Of a stretch of DNA of 64,000 bases, positions 23,731 to 37,529 are shown piece after piece. The DNA comes from Calliopsis andreniformis. Lineage: Eukaryota; Arthropoda; Insecta; Hymenoptera; Andrenidae. The notes beneath the pieces are model-generated. The model did no database searches. It was given only the letters and a program-made list of their open reading frames with translations, and had not been told where the DNA came from. Position numbers and translations under genes: made by a program. The stretch lies in assembly GCF_051401765.1 (NCBI RefSeq), contig NW_027480429.1, positions 14,450,157-14,514,156 on the forward strand, written 5' to 3'. Numbering within the stretch: position 1 is the stretch's first letter; the number at the start of each line of letters is the position of its first letter.

Positions 23731-26700
23731 GGCGTTGCGCAAACAGATTGAATAGTTTGGGCCTTAGAAGTCAATGCCCGAATGATAAAATGCAATGAAA
23801 ATTAAACAGTTTTTCCATCGTATAACAGGATTAATTGCAACCAGTTTGAAAGTGATCGTCATTTCTACGTTCCGGGCAACCTAGGCTTCACTCTAGGGCG
23901 TTGCTCCACTAGATCGAAATGCTAGGGCCTTAGAAGTCAACGCCAGAAGCATAAAATACAATATAAATACAACAGCATTTCCATCGTATAAAACGAATAA
24001 TTGCTACCAGTGTGAAAGTTATGGTCATTTCTACTTTCCGGGCAACCTAGGCTTCACCCTAGGGCGTTGTTCCACCTGATGGAATAGTTAGGTCCCAAGA
24101 AGTGAACGCCAGAAGCATAAAATACGATATAAATACAACAGTTTTTCCATCATATGAAACGAATAATTGCAACTAGTATGAAAGTTATGGTCATTTCTAC
24201 TTTCCGGGCAACCTAGGCTTCACCCTAGGGCGTTGCTCCAACAGATTGAATAGCTAGGGCCTTAGAAGTCAAAGCCCAAAGCATAAAATGCAATAAAAAT
24301 ACAACAGTCTTTCCATCATATAAACGGAATAATTGCAACCCGTGTAAGTGATGGTCATTTCTACTTTCCGGGCAACCTAGGCTTCACCCTAGGGCGTTGT
24401 TCCACATGATGGAATAGTTAGGGCCTAAGAAGTCAAGCCAGAAGCATAAAATACGATATAGGTACAACAGCTTTTCCATCGTATAAAACGAATTATTGCT
24501 ACCAGTGTGAAAGTTATGGTCATTTCTACTTTCCGGCCAACCTAGGCTACACCCTAGGGCGTTGTTCCACCTGATGGAATAGTTAGGGCCTAAGAAGTCA
24601 ACGCCAGAAGCATAAAATACGATATAAATACAACAGCTTTTCCATCGTATAAAACGAATAATTGCAACCAGTTGAAAGTGATGGTCATTTCTACGTACCG
24701 GGCAACCTAGGCTTCACTCTAGGGCGTTGCTCCACCAGATCAAACAGTTAGGGCCTCAGAAGTCAACGCCCGAAGCATAAAATACAAGATAAATAGAAGA
24801 GTTTTTCCATTGTGTAAAACGAATAATTGCTACCAGTGTAAAAGTTATGGTCATTTCTACGCTCCGGGCAACCTAGGCTTCACTCTATGGCGTTCTTCCA
24901 CCACATCGAATAGCTACGGCCTCAGAAGTCAACACCTGAAGTCTAAAATACAATAAAAATACAACAGTCTTTCCATCCTATAACAGGAATAATTGCAACC
25001 CGTGTGAAGGTGATGGTCATTTCTGCGATCCAGGCAACCTAGGCTTCACTCTAAGGCGTTGTTCCACCAGATCGAATAGTTAGGGTCTAAGAAGTCAACG
25101 CCAGTAGCATAAAATACGATATAAATACAACAACTTTTCCATCGTATAAAACGAATAATTGCAACCAGTTTGAAGGTGATGGTCATTTCTACGTGCCGGG
25201 CAACCTAGGCTTCACTCTAGGTCGTTGCTCCACCAGACGAAACAGTTAGGGCCTTAGAAGTCAACGCCCGAAGCACAAAATACAAAATAAATAGAACAGT
25301 TATTCCATTGTATAAAACGCATAATTGCTACCAGTGTAAAAGTTATGGTCATTTCTACGTTCCGGGCAACCTAGGCTTCACCCAAGGGCGTTGTTCCACC
25401 AGATCGAATAGTTCGGTCCTAAGAAGTGAACGCCAGAAGAACAAAATACAATATAAATATAACAGTTTTTCCATCGTATAAAACGAATAGTAGCAACCAG
25501 TGTGAAAGTTATGGTCATTTCTACGTTCCGGGTAACCTAGGTTTCACTCTAGGGCGTTGCTCCACCAGATCAAACAGTTAGGGCCTTAGAAGCCAACGCC
25601 CGAAGCATTAAATACAAAATAAGTAGAACAGTTTTTCCATTGTAAAAAACGAATAATTGCTACCAGTGTAAACGTTATGGTCATTTCTAAGTTCCGGGCA
25701 ACCCAGGCTTCACTCTATGGCGTTGCTCCACTAGATCGAATAGCTAGGGCCTTTGAAGTCAATGCCAGAAGCATAAAATACAATATAAATACAACCCTTT
25801 TTCCATCGTATAAAACAAATAATTACAACCAGTATGAAACTTATGGTCATTTCTACTTTCCGAGCAACCTACACTTCACCCTAGGGCGATGCTCCAACAG
25901 ATTGAATAGTTAGGGCCTTAGAAGTCAACGCCCGAAGCATAAAATGCAATAAAAATACAACAGTGTTTCCATCATATAACAGGAATAATTGAAATCAGTT
26001 TGAAAGCGATGGCCAATTCTACGTTCCGGGCAAACTAGGCTTCACTCTAGGGCGTTGATCCACCAGATCAAACAGTTAGGGCCTTAGAAGCCAACGCCCG
26101 AAGCATTAAATACAAAATAAGTAGAACAGTTTTTCCATTGTATAAAACGAATAATTGCTACCAGTGTAAACGTTATGGTCATTTCTACGTTCCGGGCAAC
26201 CCAGGCTTCACTCTATGGCGTTGCTCCACTAGATCGAATAGCTAGGCCCTTTGAAGTCAACGCCAGAAGCATAAAATACAATATAAATACAACACTTTTT
26301 CCATCGTATAAAACAAATAATTGCAACCAGTATGAAACTTATGGTCATTTCTACTTTCCGAGCAACCTACACTTCACCCTAGGGCGTTGCTCCAACAGAT
26401 TGAATAGTTTGGGCCTTAGAAGTCAATGCCCGAAGCATAAAATACGATATAAATAAAACAGTTTTTCCATTGTATAAAACGAATAATTGCTACCAGTGTG
26501 AAAGTGATAGTCATTTCTACGTTCCGTGCAACCTAGTCTTCACTCTAGGGCGTTGCTCCACCAAATCGAATAGCTAGGTCCCTAGAAGTCAACGCCAGAA
26601 GCATAAAATACAATAAAGATGCAAAAGTTTTTCCATCGTATTACGGGAATAACTGCAAACAGTATGAAAGTACTGGTCATTTCTACGTTCCGGGTAACCT

Positions 26701-27574
26701 AGGTTTCACGCTAGGGCGTTGCTCCACCAGATGGAATAGCTAGGGACTTAGAATTCAACGCCTTAAGAATAAAATACAATATAAGTACAACAGTTTTTCC
26801 ATCGTATGAAATGAATAATTGCAACCAGTGTGAAAGTTATGGCCATTTCTACATTTCGAGCAACCTAGGCTTCACTCTAGGGCGTTGTTCCACCAGATCG
26901 AATAGTTAGGGCCTAAGAAGTGAACACCAGAAGCATAAAATACAGTATAAATACAACAGTTTTTCCATCATATAAAACGAATAATTGCAACCAGTATCAA
27001 AGTTATGGTCATTTCTACTTTCCGGGCGACCTGGGCTTCACCCTAGGACGTTGCTCCAACAGATTGAATAGTTAGGGCCTTAGAAGTCAATGCCCGAAGC
27101 ATAAAATACATTATAAATACAACAGTTTTTCCATCATATAAAACGAATAATTGCAACTAGTATGAAAGTTATGGTCACTTCTACTTTCCGGGCAACCTAG
27201 GCTTCACCCTAGGGCGTTGCTCCAACAGATTGAATAGCTAGGGCTATAGAAGTCAAAGCCCAAAGCATAAAATGCAATGAAAGTACAACAGCCTTTCCAT
27301 CATATAACAGGAATAATTGCAACCCGTGTAAGTTATGGTCATTTCTACTTTCCGGGCAACCTAGGCTTCACCCTAGGGCGTTGTTCCACATGGTGGAATA
27401 GTTAGGGCCTAAGAAGTCAACGCCAGAAGCATAAAATACGATATAGATACAACAGCTTTTCCATCGTATAAAACGAATTATTGCTACCAGTGTGAAAGTT
27501 ATGGTCATTTCTACTTTCCGTGCAACCTAGGCTTCACCCTAGGGCGTTGCTCCAACAGATTGAATAGTTAGGGC

Positions 27575-28570
27575 CTTAGAAGTCAATGCCCGAAGCATAA
27601 AATACGATATAAATAAAACAGTTTTTCCATTGTATAAAACGAATAATTGCTACCAGTGTGAAAGTTATGGTCATTTCTACGTTCCGCGCAACCTGGGCTT
27701 TACCCCAGGGCGTTGCTCCACCAAATCGAATAGCTAGGTCCCTAGAAGTAAACGCCAGAAGCATAAAATACAATAAAGATGCAAAAGTTTTTCCATCGTA
27801 TAACAGGAATAACTGCAAACAGTATGAAAGTACTGGTCATTTCTACGTTCCGGGCAACCTAGGCTTCACCCAAGGGCGTTTTTCCACCAGATCGAATAGT
27901 TCGGGCCTAAGATGTGAACGCCAGAAGAATAAAATACAATATAAATATAACAGTTTTTCCATCGTATAAAACGAATAATAGCAACCCGTGTGAAAGTGAT
28001 GGTCATTTCTACGTTCCAGGCAACCTAGGCTTCACTCTAGGGCGTTGTTCCACCAGATCGTATAGCTAGGGCCTAAGAATTAAACGCCAGAAGCATAAAA
28101 TACGATATAAATACAACTGCTTTTCCATCGTATAAAACGAATAATTGCAACCAGTGTGAAAGTAATCGTCACTTCTACGTTCCGGGCAGACTAGGCATCA
28201 CTCTAGGGCGTTGCTCCACCACATCTAATAGCTACGGCCTTAGAAGTCAACGCCAGAGGCATAAAATAAAATATAAATACAACAGCGTATCCATCGTATA
28301 AAACGAATAATTGCAACCAGTGTGAAAGTTATGGTCATTTCTACATTCCGAGCAACCTAGGCTTCACCCTAGGGCGTTGCTCCACCAGATCGAATAGTTA
28401 GGTCCTTAGAAGTAAACGCCAGAAGCATAAAATGCGATTTAAATACAACAGCTTTTACATCGTATAAAAGGAATAATTGCAAACAGTGTGAAAGTAATGG
28501 TCATTTCTACGTTCCGGCCAACCTGGGCTTCACCCTAGGCCGTTGTTCCACCAGATCGAATAGCTAGGGC
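27575..28570 (+). repeat. 6-mer subunit, copy 1 (996 bp)
   Basis: Six monomers repeat at offset 996 bp, for example 'gaaagttatggtc' at 27660 and 28656, and 'gatcgtatag' near 28056 and 29052. One monomer in the middle (about 27850-27985) is a different type from its partner, while both flanks agree. The whole arrangement was carried into the second 42-mer (34541-36532). Confidence 0.85.
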
Positions 28571-29566
28571 CTAAGAAGTCAATGCCCGAAGCATAAAATA
28601 CGATATAAATAAAACAGTTTTTCCATTGTATAAAACGAATAATTGCTACCAGTGTGAAAGTTATGGTCATTTCTACGTTCCGCGCAACCTGGGCTTTACC
28701 CCAGGGCGTTGCTCCACCAAATCGAATAGCTAGGTCCCTAGAAGTAAACGCCAGAAGCATAAAATACAATAAAGATGCAAAAGTTTTTCCATCGTATAAC
28801 AGGAATAACTGCAAACAGTATGAAAGTACTGGTCATTTCTACGTTCCGGGTAACCTAGGCTTCACTCCACGGCGTTGTTCCACCAGATCGAATAGTTAGG
28901 GCCTAAGAAGTCAACACCAGAAGAATAAAATACAAAATAAATACAACAGCCTTTACACCGTATAAAACGAATAATTGCAACCCGTGTGAAAGTGATGGTC
29001 ATTTCTACGTTCCAGGCAACCTAGGCTTCACTCTAGGGCGTTGTTCCACCAGATCGTATAGCTAGGGCCTAAGAATTAAACGCCAGAAGCATAAAATACG
29101 ATATAAATACAACTGCTTTTCCATCGTATAAAACGAATAATTGCAACCAGTGTGAAAGTAATCGTCACTTCTACGTTCCGGGCAGACTAGGCATCACTCT
29201 AGGGCGTTGCTCCACCACATCTAATAGCTACGGCCTTAGAAGTCAACGCCAGAGGCATAAAATAAAATATAAATACAACAGCGTATCCATCGTATAAAAC
29301 GAATAATTGCAACCAGTGTGAAAGTTATGGTCATTTCTACATTCCGAGCAACCTAGGCTTCACCCTAGGGCGTTGCTCCACCAGATCGAATAGTTAGGTC
29401 CTTAGAAGTAAACGCCAGAAGCATAAAATGCGATTTAAATACAACAGCTTTTACATCGTATAAAAGGAATAATTGCAAACAGTGTGAAAGTAATGGTCAT
29501 TTCTACGTTCCGGCCAACCTGGGCTTCACCCTAGGCCGTTGTTCCACCAGATCGAATAGCTAGGGC
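28571..29566 (+). repeat. 6-mer subunit, copy 2 (996 bp)
   Basis: This is the tandem partner of 27575-28570. The junction near 28570 joins 'gctagggcctaag' to 'aagtcaatgcccg', replacing the 'gttagggccttag' context at 27565. Its middle monomer carries the 'ctccacggcg' variant near 28864, matching 11112, where copy 1 carries 'cccaagggcg' near 27870. Confidence 0.85.
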
Positions 29567-30563
29567 CTAAGAAGTGAACGCCAGAACCATAAAATGCAAT
29601 AAAAATACAACAGTTTTTCCATCGTATAACAGGATTAATTGCAACCAGTTTGAAAGTGATGGTCATTTCTCCTTTCCGGGCAACCTAGGCTTCACTCTAG
29701 GGCGTTGCTCCACCAGATCAAACAGTTAGGGCCACAGAAGTCAACGCCCGAAGCATAAAATACAAGATAAATAGAAGAGTTTTTCCATTGTGTAAAACGA
29801 ATAATTGCTACCAGTGTAAGAGTTATGGTCATTTCTACGTTCCGGGCAACCTAGGCTTCACTCTATGGCGTTCTTCCACCACATCGAATAGCTACGGCCT
29901 CAGAAGTCAACACCTGAAGTCTAAAATACAATAAAAATACAACAGTCTTTCCATCCTATAACAGGAATAATTGCAACCCGTGTGAAGGTGATGGTCATTT
30001 CTGCGTTCCAGGCAACCTAGGCTTCACTCTAGGGCGTTGTTCCACCAGATCGAATAGTTAGGGCCTAAGAACTCAACGCCAGTAGCATAAAATACGATAT
30101 AAATACAACAACTTTTCCATCCTATAAAACGAATAATTGCAACCAGTTTGAAGGTGATGGTCTTTTCTACGTACCGGGCAACCTAGGCTTCACTCTAGGG
30201 CGTTGCTCCACCAGACGAAACAGTTAGGGCCTTAGAAGTCAACGCCCGAAGCATAAAATACAAAATAAATAGAACAGTTATTCCATTGTATAAAACGAAT
30301 AATTGCTACCAGTGTAAAAGTTATGGTCATTTCTACGTTCCGGGCAACCTAGGCTTCACCCAAGGGCGTTTTTCCACCAGATCGAATAGTTCGGGCCTAA
30401 GATGTGAACGCCAGAAGAATAAAATACAATATAAATATAACAGTTTTTCCATCGTATAAAACGAATAATAGCAACCAGTGTGAAAGTTATGGTCATTTCT
30501 ACGTTCCGGGCAACCTAGGTTTCACTCCAGGGCGTTGCTCCTCCAGATCGAATAGTTACGGCC

Positions 30564-33500
30564 TAAGGAGTGAACGCCAGAAGCATAAAATACAATATAA
30601 ATACAACAGTTTTTCCATCATATAAAACGAATAATTGCAACGAGTATGAAAGTTATGGTCATTTCTACTTTCCGGGCAACCTAGGCTTCACCCTGGGGCG
30701 TTGCGCAAACAGATTGAATAGTTTGGGCCTTAGAAGTCAATGCCCGAATGATAAAATGCAATGAAAATTAAACAGTTTTTCCATCGTATAACAGGATTAA
30801 TTGCAACCAGTTTGAAAGTGATCGTCATTTCTACGTTCCGGGCAACCTAGGCTTCACTCTAGGGCGTTGCTCCACTAGATCGAAATGCTAGGGCCTTAGA
30901 AGTCAACGCCAGAAGCATAAAATACAATATAAATACAACAGCATTTCCATCGTATAAAACGAATAATTGCTACCAGTGTGAAAGTTATGGTCATTTCTAC
31001 TTTCCGGGCAACCTAGGCTTCACCCAAGGGCGTTGTTCCACCTGATGGAATAGTTAGGTCCCAAGAAGTGAACGCCAGAAGCATAAAATACGATATAAAT
31101 ACAACAGTTTTTCCATCATATGAAACGAATAATTGCAACTAGTATGAAAGTTATGGTCATTTCTACTTTCCGGGCAACCTAGGCTTCACCCTAGGGCGTT
31201 GCTCCAACAGATTGAATAGCTAGGGCCTTAGAAGTCAAAGCCCAAAGCATAAAATGCAATAAAAATACAACAGTCTTTCCATCATATAACAGGAATAATT
31301 GCAACCCGTGTAAGTGATGGTCATTTCTACTTTCCGGGCAACCTAGGCTTCACCCTAGGGCGTTGTTCCACATGATGGAATAGTTAGGGCCTAAGAAGTC
31401 AAGCCAGAAGCATAAAATACGATATAGGTACAACAGCTTTTCCATCGTATAAAACGAATTATTGCTACCAGTGTGAAAGTTATGGTCATTTCTACTTTCC
31501 GGCCAACCTAGGCTACACCCTAGGGCGTTGTTCCACCTGATGGAATAGTTAGGGCCTAAGAAGTCAACGCCAGAAGCATAAAATACGATATAAATACAAC
31601 AGCTTTTCCATCGTATAAAACGAATAATTGCAACCAGTTGAAAGTGATGGTCATTTCTACGTACCGGGCAACCTAGGCTTCACTCTAGGGCGTTGCTCCA
31701 CCAGATCAAACAGTTAGGGCCTCAGAAGTCAACGCCCGAAGCATAAAATACAAGATAAATAGAAGAGTTTTTCCATTGTGTAAAACGAATAATTGCTACC
31801 AGTGTAAAAGTTATGGTCATTTCTACGCTCCGGGCAACCTAGGCTTCACTCTATGGCGTTCTTCCACCACATCGAATAGCTACGGCCTCAGAAGTCAACA
31901 CCTGAAGTCTAAAATACAATAAAAATACAACAGTCTTTCCATCCTATAACAGGAATAATTGCAACCCGTGTGAAGGTGATGGTCATTTCTGCGATCCAGG
32001 CAACCTAGGCTTCACTCTAAGGCGTTGTTCCACCAGATCGAATAGTTAGGGTCTAAGAAGTCAACGCCAGTAGCATAAAATACGATATAAATACAACAAC
32101 TTTTCCATCGTATAAAACGAATAATTGCAACCAGTTTGAAGGTGATGGTCATTTCTACGTGCCGGGCAACCTAGGCTTCACTCTAGGTCGTTGCTCCACC
32201 AGACGAAACAGTTAGGGCCTTAGAAGTCAACGCCCGAAGCACAAAATACAAAATAAATAGAACAGTTATTCCATTGTATAAAACGCATAATTGCTACCAG
32301 TGTAAAAGTTATGGTCATTTCTACGTTCCGGGCAACCTAGGCTTCACCCAAGGGCGTTGTTCCACCAGATCGAATAGTTCGGTCCTAAGAAGTGAACGCC
32401 AGAAGAACAAAATACAATATAAATATAACAGTTTTTCCATCGTATAAAACGAATAGTAGCAACCAGTGTGAAAGTTATGGTCATTTCTACGTTCCGGGTA
32501 ACCTAGGTTTCACTCTAGGGCGTTGCTCCACCAGATCAAACAGTTAGGGCCTTAGAAGCCAACGCCCGAAGCATTAAATACAAAATAAGTAGAACAGTTT
32601 TTCCATTGTAAAAAACGAATAATTGCTACCAGTGTAAACGTTATGGTCATTTCTAAGTTCCGGGCAACCCAGGCTTCACTCTATGGCGTTGCTCCACTAG
32701 ATCGAATAGCTAGGGCCTTTGAAGTCAATGCCAGAAGCATAAAATACAATATAAATACAACCCTTTTTCCATCGTATAAAACAAATAATTACAACCAGTA
32801 TGAAACTTATGGTCATTTCTACTTTCCGAGCAACCTACACTTCACCCTAGGGCGATGCTCCAACAGATTGAATAGTTAGGGCCTTAGAAGTCAACGCCCG
32901 AAGCATAAAATGCAATAAAAATACAACAGTGTTTCCATCATATAACAGGAATAATTGAAATCAGTTTGAAAGCGATGGCCAATTCTACGTTCCGGGCAAA
33001 CTAGGCTTCACTCTAGGGCGTTGATCCACCAGATCAAACAGTTAGGGCCTTAGAAGCCAACGCCCGAAGCATTAAATACAAAATAAGTAGAACAGTTTTT
33101 CCATTGTATAAAACGAATAATTGCTACCAGTGTAAACGTTATGGTCATTTCTACGTTCCGGGCAACCCAGGCTTCACTCTATGGCGTTGCTCCACTAGAT
33201 CGAATAGCTAGGCCCTTTGAAGTCAACGCCAGAAGCATAAAATACAATATAAATACAACACTTTTTCCATCGTATAAAACAAATAATTGCAACCAGTATG
33301 AAACTTATGGTCATTTCTACTTTCCGAGCAACCTACACTTCACCCTAGGGCGTTGCTCCAACAGATTGAATAGTTTGGGCCTTAGAAGTCAATGCCCGAA
33401 GCATAAAATACGATATAAATAAAACAGTTTTTCCATTGTATAAAACGAATAATTGCTACCAGTGTGAAAGTGATAGTCATTTCTACGTTCCGTGCAACCT

Positions 33501-36500
33501 ATTCTTCACTCTAGGGCGTTGCTCCACCAAATCGAATAGCTAGGTCCCTAGAAGTCAACGCCAGAAGCATAAAATACAATAAAGATGCAAAAGTTTTTCC
33601 ATCGTATTACGGGAATAACTGCAAACAGTATGAAAGTACTGGTCATTTCTACGTTCCGGGTAACCTAGGTTTCACGCTAGGGCGTTGCTCCACCAGATGG
33701 AATAGCTAGGGACTTAGAATTCAACGCCTTAAGAATAAAATACAATATAAGTACAACAGTTTTTCCATCGTATGAAATGAATAATTGCAACCAGTGTGAA
33801 AGTTATGGCCATTTCTACATTTCGAGCAACCTAGGCTTCACTCTAGGGCGTTGTTCCACCAGATCGAATAGTTAGGGCCTAAGAAGTGAACACCAGAAGC
33901 ATAAAATACAGTATAAATACAACAGTTTTTCCATCATATAAAACGAATAATTGCAACCAGTATCAAAGTTATGGTCATTTCTACTTTCCGGGCGACCTGG
34001 GCTTCACCCTAGGACGTTGCTCCAACAGATTGAATAGTTAGGGCCTTAGAAGTCAATGCCCGAAGCATAAAATACATTATAAATACAACAGTTTTTCCAT
34101 CATATAAAACGAATAATTGCAACTAGTATGAAAGTTATGGTCACTTCTACTTTCCGGGCAACCTAGGCTTCACCCTAGGGCGTTGCTCCAACAGATTGAA
34201 TAGCTAGGGCTATAGAAGTCAAAGCCCAAAGCATAAAATGCAATGAAAGTACAACAGCCTTTCCATCATATAACAGGAATAATTGCAACCCGTGTAAGTT
34301 ATGGTCATTTCTACTTTCCGGGCAACCTAGGCTTCACCCTAGGGCGTTGTTCCACATGGTGGAATAGTTAGGGCCTAAGAAGTCAACGCCAGAAGCATAA
34401 AATACGATATAGATACAACAGCTTTTCCATCGTATAAAACGAATTATTGCTACCAGTGTGAAAGTTATGGTCATTTCTACTTTCCGTGCAACCTAGGCTT
34501 CACCCTAGGGCGTTGCTCCAACAGATTGAATAGTTAGGGCCTTAGAAGTCAATGCCCGAAGCATAAAATACGATATAAATAAAACAGTTTTTCCATTGTA
34601 TAAAACGAATAATTGCTACCAGTGTGAAAGTTATGGTCATTTCTACGTTCCGCGCAACCTGGGCTTTACCCCAGGGCGTTGCTCCACCAAATCGAATAGC
34701 TAGGTCCCTAGAAGTAAACGCCAGAAGCATAAAATACAATAAAGATGCAAAAGTTTTACCATCGTATAACAGGAATAACTGCAAACAGTATGAAAGTACT
34801 GGTCATTTCTACGTTCCGGGCAACCTAGGCTTCACCCAAGGGCGTTTTTCCACCAGATCGAATAGTTCGGGCCTAAGATGTGAACGCCAGAAGAATAAAA
34901 TACAATATAAATATAACAGTTTTTCCATCGTATAAAACGAATAATAGCAACCCGTTTGAAAGTGATGGTCATTTCTACGTTCCAGGCAACCTAGGCTTCA
35001 CTCTAGGGCGTTGTTCCACCAGATCGTATAGCTAGGGCCTAAGAATTAAACGCCAGAAGCATAAAATACGATATAAATACAACTGCTTTTCCATCGTATA
35101 AAACGAATAATTGCAACCAGTGTGAAAGTAATCGTCACTTCTACGTTCCGGGCAGACTAGGCATCACTCTAGGGCGTTGCTCCACCACATCTAATAGCTA
35201 CGGCCTTAGAAGTCAACGCCAGAGGCATAAAATAAAATATAAATACAACAGCGTATCCATCGTATAAAACGAATAATTGCAACCAGTGTGAAAGTTATGG
35301 TCATTTCTACATTCCGAGCAACCTAGGCTTCACCCTAGGGCGTTGCTCCACCAGATCGAATAGTTAGGTCCTTAGAAGTAAACGCCAGAAGCATAAAATG
35401 CGATTTAAATACAACAGCTTTTACATCGTATAAAAGGAATAATTGCAAACAGTGTGAAAGTAATGGTCATTTCTACGTTCCGGCCAACCTGGGCTTCACC
35501 CTAGGCCGTTGTTCCACCAGATCGAATAGCTAGGGCCTAAGAAGTCAATGCCCGAAGCATAAAATACGATATAAATAAAACAGTTTTTCCATTGTATAAA
35601 ACGAATAATTGCTACCAGTGTGAAAGTTATGGTCATTTCTACGTTCCGCGCAACCTGGGCTTTACCCCAGGGCGTTGCTCCACCAAATCGAATAGCTAGG
35701 TCCCTAGAAGTAAACGCCAGAAGCATAAAATACAATAAAGATGCAAAAGTTTTTCCATCGTATAACAGGAATAACTGCAAACAGTATGAAAGTACTGGTC
35801 ATTTCTACGTTCCGGGTAACCTAGGCTTCACTCCACGGCGTTGTTCCACCAGATCGAATAGTTAGGGCCTAAGAAGTCAACACCAGAAGAATAAAATACA
35901 AAATAAATACAACAGCCTTTACACCGTATAAAACGAATAATTGCAACCCGTGTGAAAGTGATGGTCATTTCTACGTTCCAGGCAACCTAGGCTTCACTCT
36001 AGGGCGTTGTTCCACCAGATCGTATAGCTAGGGCCTAAGAATTAAACGCCAGAAGCATAAAATACGATATAAATACAACTGCTTTTCCATCGTATAAAAC
36101 GAATAATTGCAACCAGTGTGAAAGTAATCGTCACTTCTACGTTCCGGGCAGACTAGGCATCACTCTAGGGCGTTGCTCCACCACATCTAATAGCTACGGC
36201 CTTAGAAGTCAACGCCAGAGGCATAAAATAAAATATAAATACAACAGCGTATCCATCGTATAAAACGAATAATTGCAACCAGTGTGAAAGTTATGGTCAT
36301 TTCTACATTCCGAGCAACCTAGGCTTCACCCTAGGGCGTTGCTCCACCAGATCGAATAGTTAGGTCCTTAGAAGTAAACGCCAGAAGCATAAAATGCGAT
36401 TTAAATACAACAGCTTTTACATCGTATAAAAGGAATAATTGCAAACAGTGTGAAAGTAATGGTCATTTCTACGTTCCGGCCAACCTGGGCTTCACCCTAG

Positions 36501-37529
36501 GCCGTTGTTCCACCAGATAGAATAGCTAGGGCCTAAGAAGTGAACGCCAGAACCATAAAATGCAATAAAAATACAACAGTTTTTCCATCGTATAACAGGA
36601 TTAATTGCAACCAGTTTGAAAGTGATGGTCATTTCTCCTTTCCGGGCAACCTAGGCTTCACTCTAGGGCGTTGCTCCACCAGATCAAACAGTTAGGGCCA
36701 CAGAAGTCAACGCCCGAAGCATAAAATACAAGATAAATAGAAGAGTTTTTCCATTGTGTAAAACGAATAATTGCTACCAGTGTAAGAGTTATGGTCATTT
36801 CTACGTTCCGGGCAACCTAGGCTTCACTCTATGGCGTTCTTCCACCACATCGAATAGCTACGGCCTCAGAAGTCAACACCTGAAGTCTAAAATACAATAA
36901 AAATACAACAGTCTTTCCATCCTATAACAGGAATAATTGCAACCCGTGTGAAGGTGATGGTCATTTCTGCGTTCCAGGCAACCTAGGCTTCACTCTAGGG
37001 CGTTGTTCCACCAGATCGAATAGTTAGGGCCTAAGAACTCAACGCCAGTAGCATAAAATACGATATAAATACAACAACTTTTCCATCCTATAAAACGAAT
37101 AATTGCAACCAGTTTGAAGGTGATGGTCTTTTCTACGTACCGGGCAACCTAGGCTTCACTCTAGGGCGTTGCTCCACCAGACGAAACAGTTAGGGCCTTA
37201 GAAGTCAACGCCCGAAGCATAAAATACAAAATAAATAGAACAGTTATTCCATTGTATAAAACGAATAATTGCTACCAGTGTAAAAGTTATGGTCATTTCT
37301 ACATTCCGGGCAACCTAGGCTTCACCCAAGGGCGTTTTTCCACCAGATCGAATAGTTCGGGCCTAAGATGTGAACGCCAGAAGAATAAAATACAATATAA
37401 ATATAACAGTTTTTCCATCGTATAAAACGAATAATAGCAACCAGTGTGAAAGTTATGGTCATTTCTACGTTCCGGGCAACCTAGGTTTCACTCCAGGGCG
37501 TTGCTCCTCCAGATCGAATAGTTACGGCC
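30564..37529 (+). repeat. 42-mer HOR unit, copy 2 (6,966 bp)
   Basis: The junction near 30564 joins 'ttacggcctaag' (as at 37518) to 'gagtgaacgccag' (as near 2208). From 30697 the unit follows copy 1 base for base apart from rare substitutions. The first about 130 bp (30565-30696) differ from the start of copy 1, because copy 1 begins at a different deletion junction. The nested 6-mer pair lies at 34541-35536 and 35537-36532. The end at 37529 continues as the same monomer type seen at 10.8 kb ('taagcagtcaacgcc'). Confidence 0.9.

Larger units (their letters stand above)
23731..30563 (+). repeat. 42-mer HOR unit, copy 1
   Basis: This aligns with 30697-37529 at a constant 6,966 bp offset (42 monomers). 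'ggcgttgcgc' sits at 23731 and 30697. I saw only sporadic substitutions over nearly 7 kb: 'cctagtcttc' near 26532 against 'cctattcttc'; 'gtttttccatc' near 27787 against 'gttttaccatc'; 'cccgtgtgaaag' near 27985 against 'cccgtttgaaag'; 'agatcgaatag' near 29554 against 'agatagaatag'. It contains a tandem 6-mer pair at 27575-29566. Its left part is copied from 2.3-4.5 kb type material. Confidence 0.9.

Noticed and set aside
27658..27969. Overlapping forward and reverse frames near 27.6-28.0, 28.5-28.9, 34.5-34.9 and 35.5-35.9 kb
   Set aside because: Frames open on both strands of the same monomers and multiplied by the 6-mer and 42-mer duplications are not evidence of genes.
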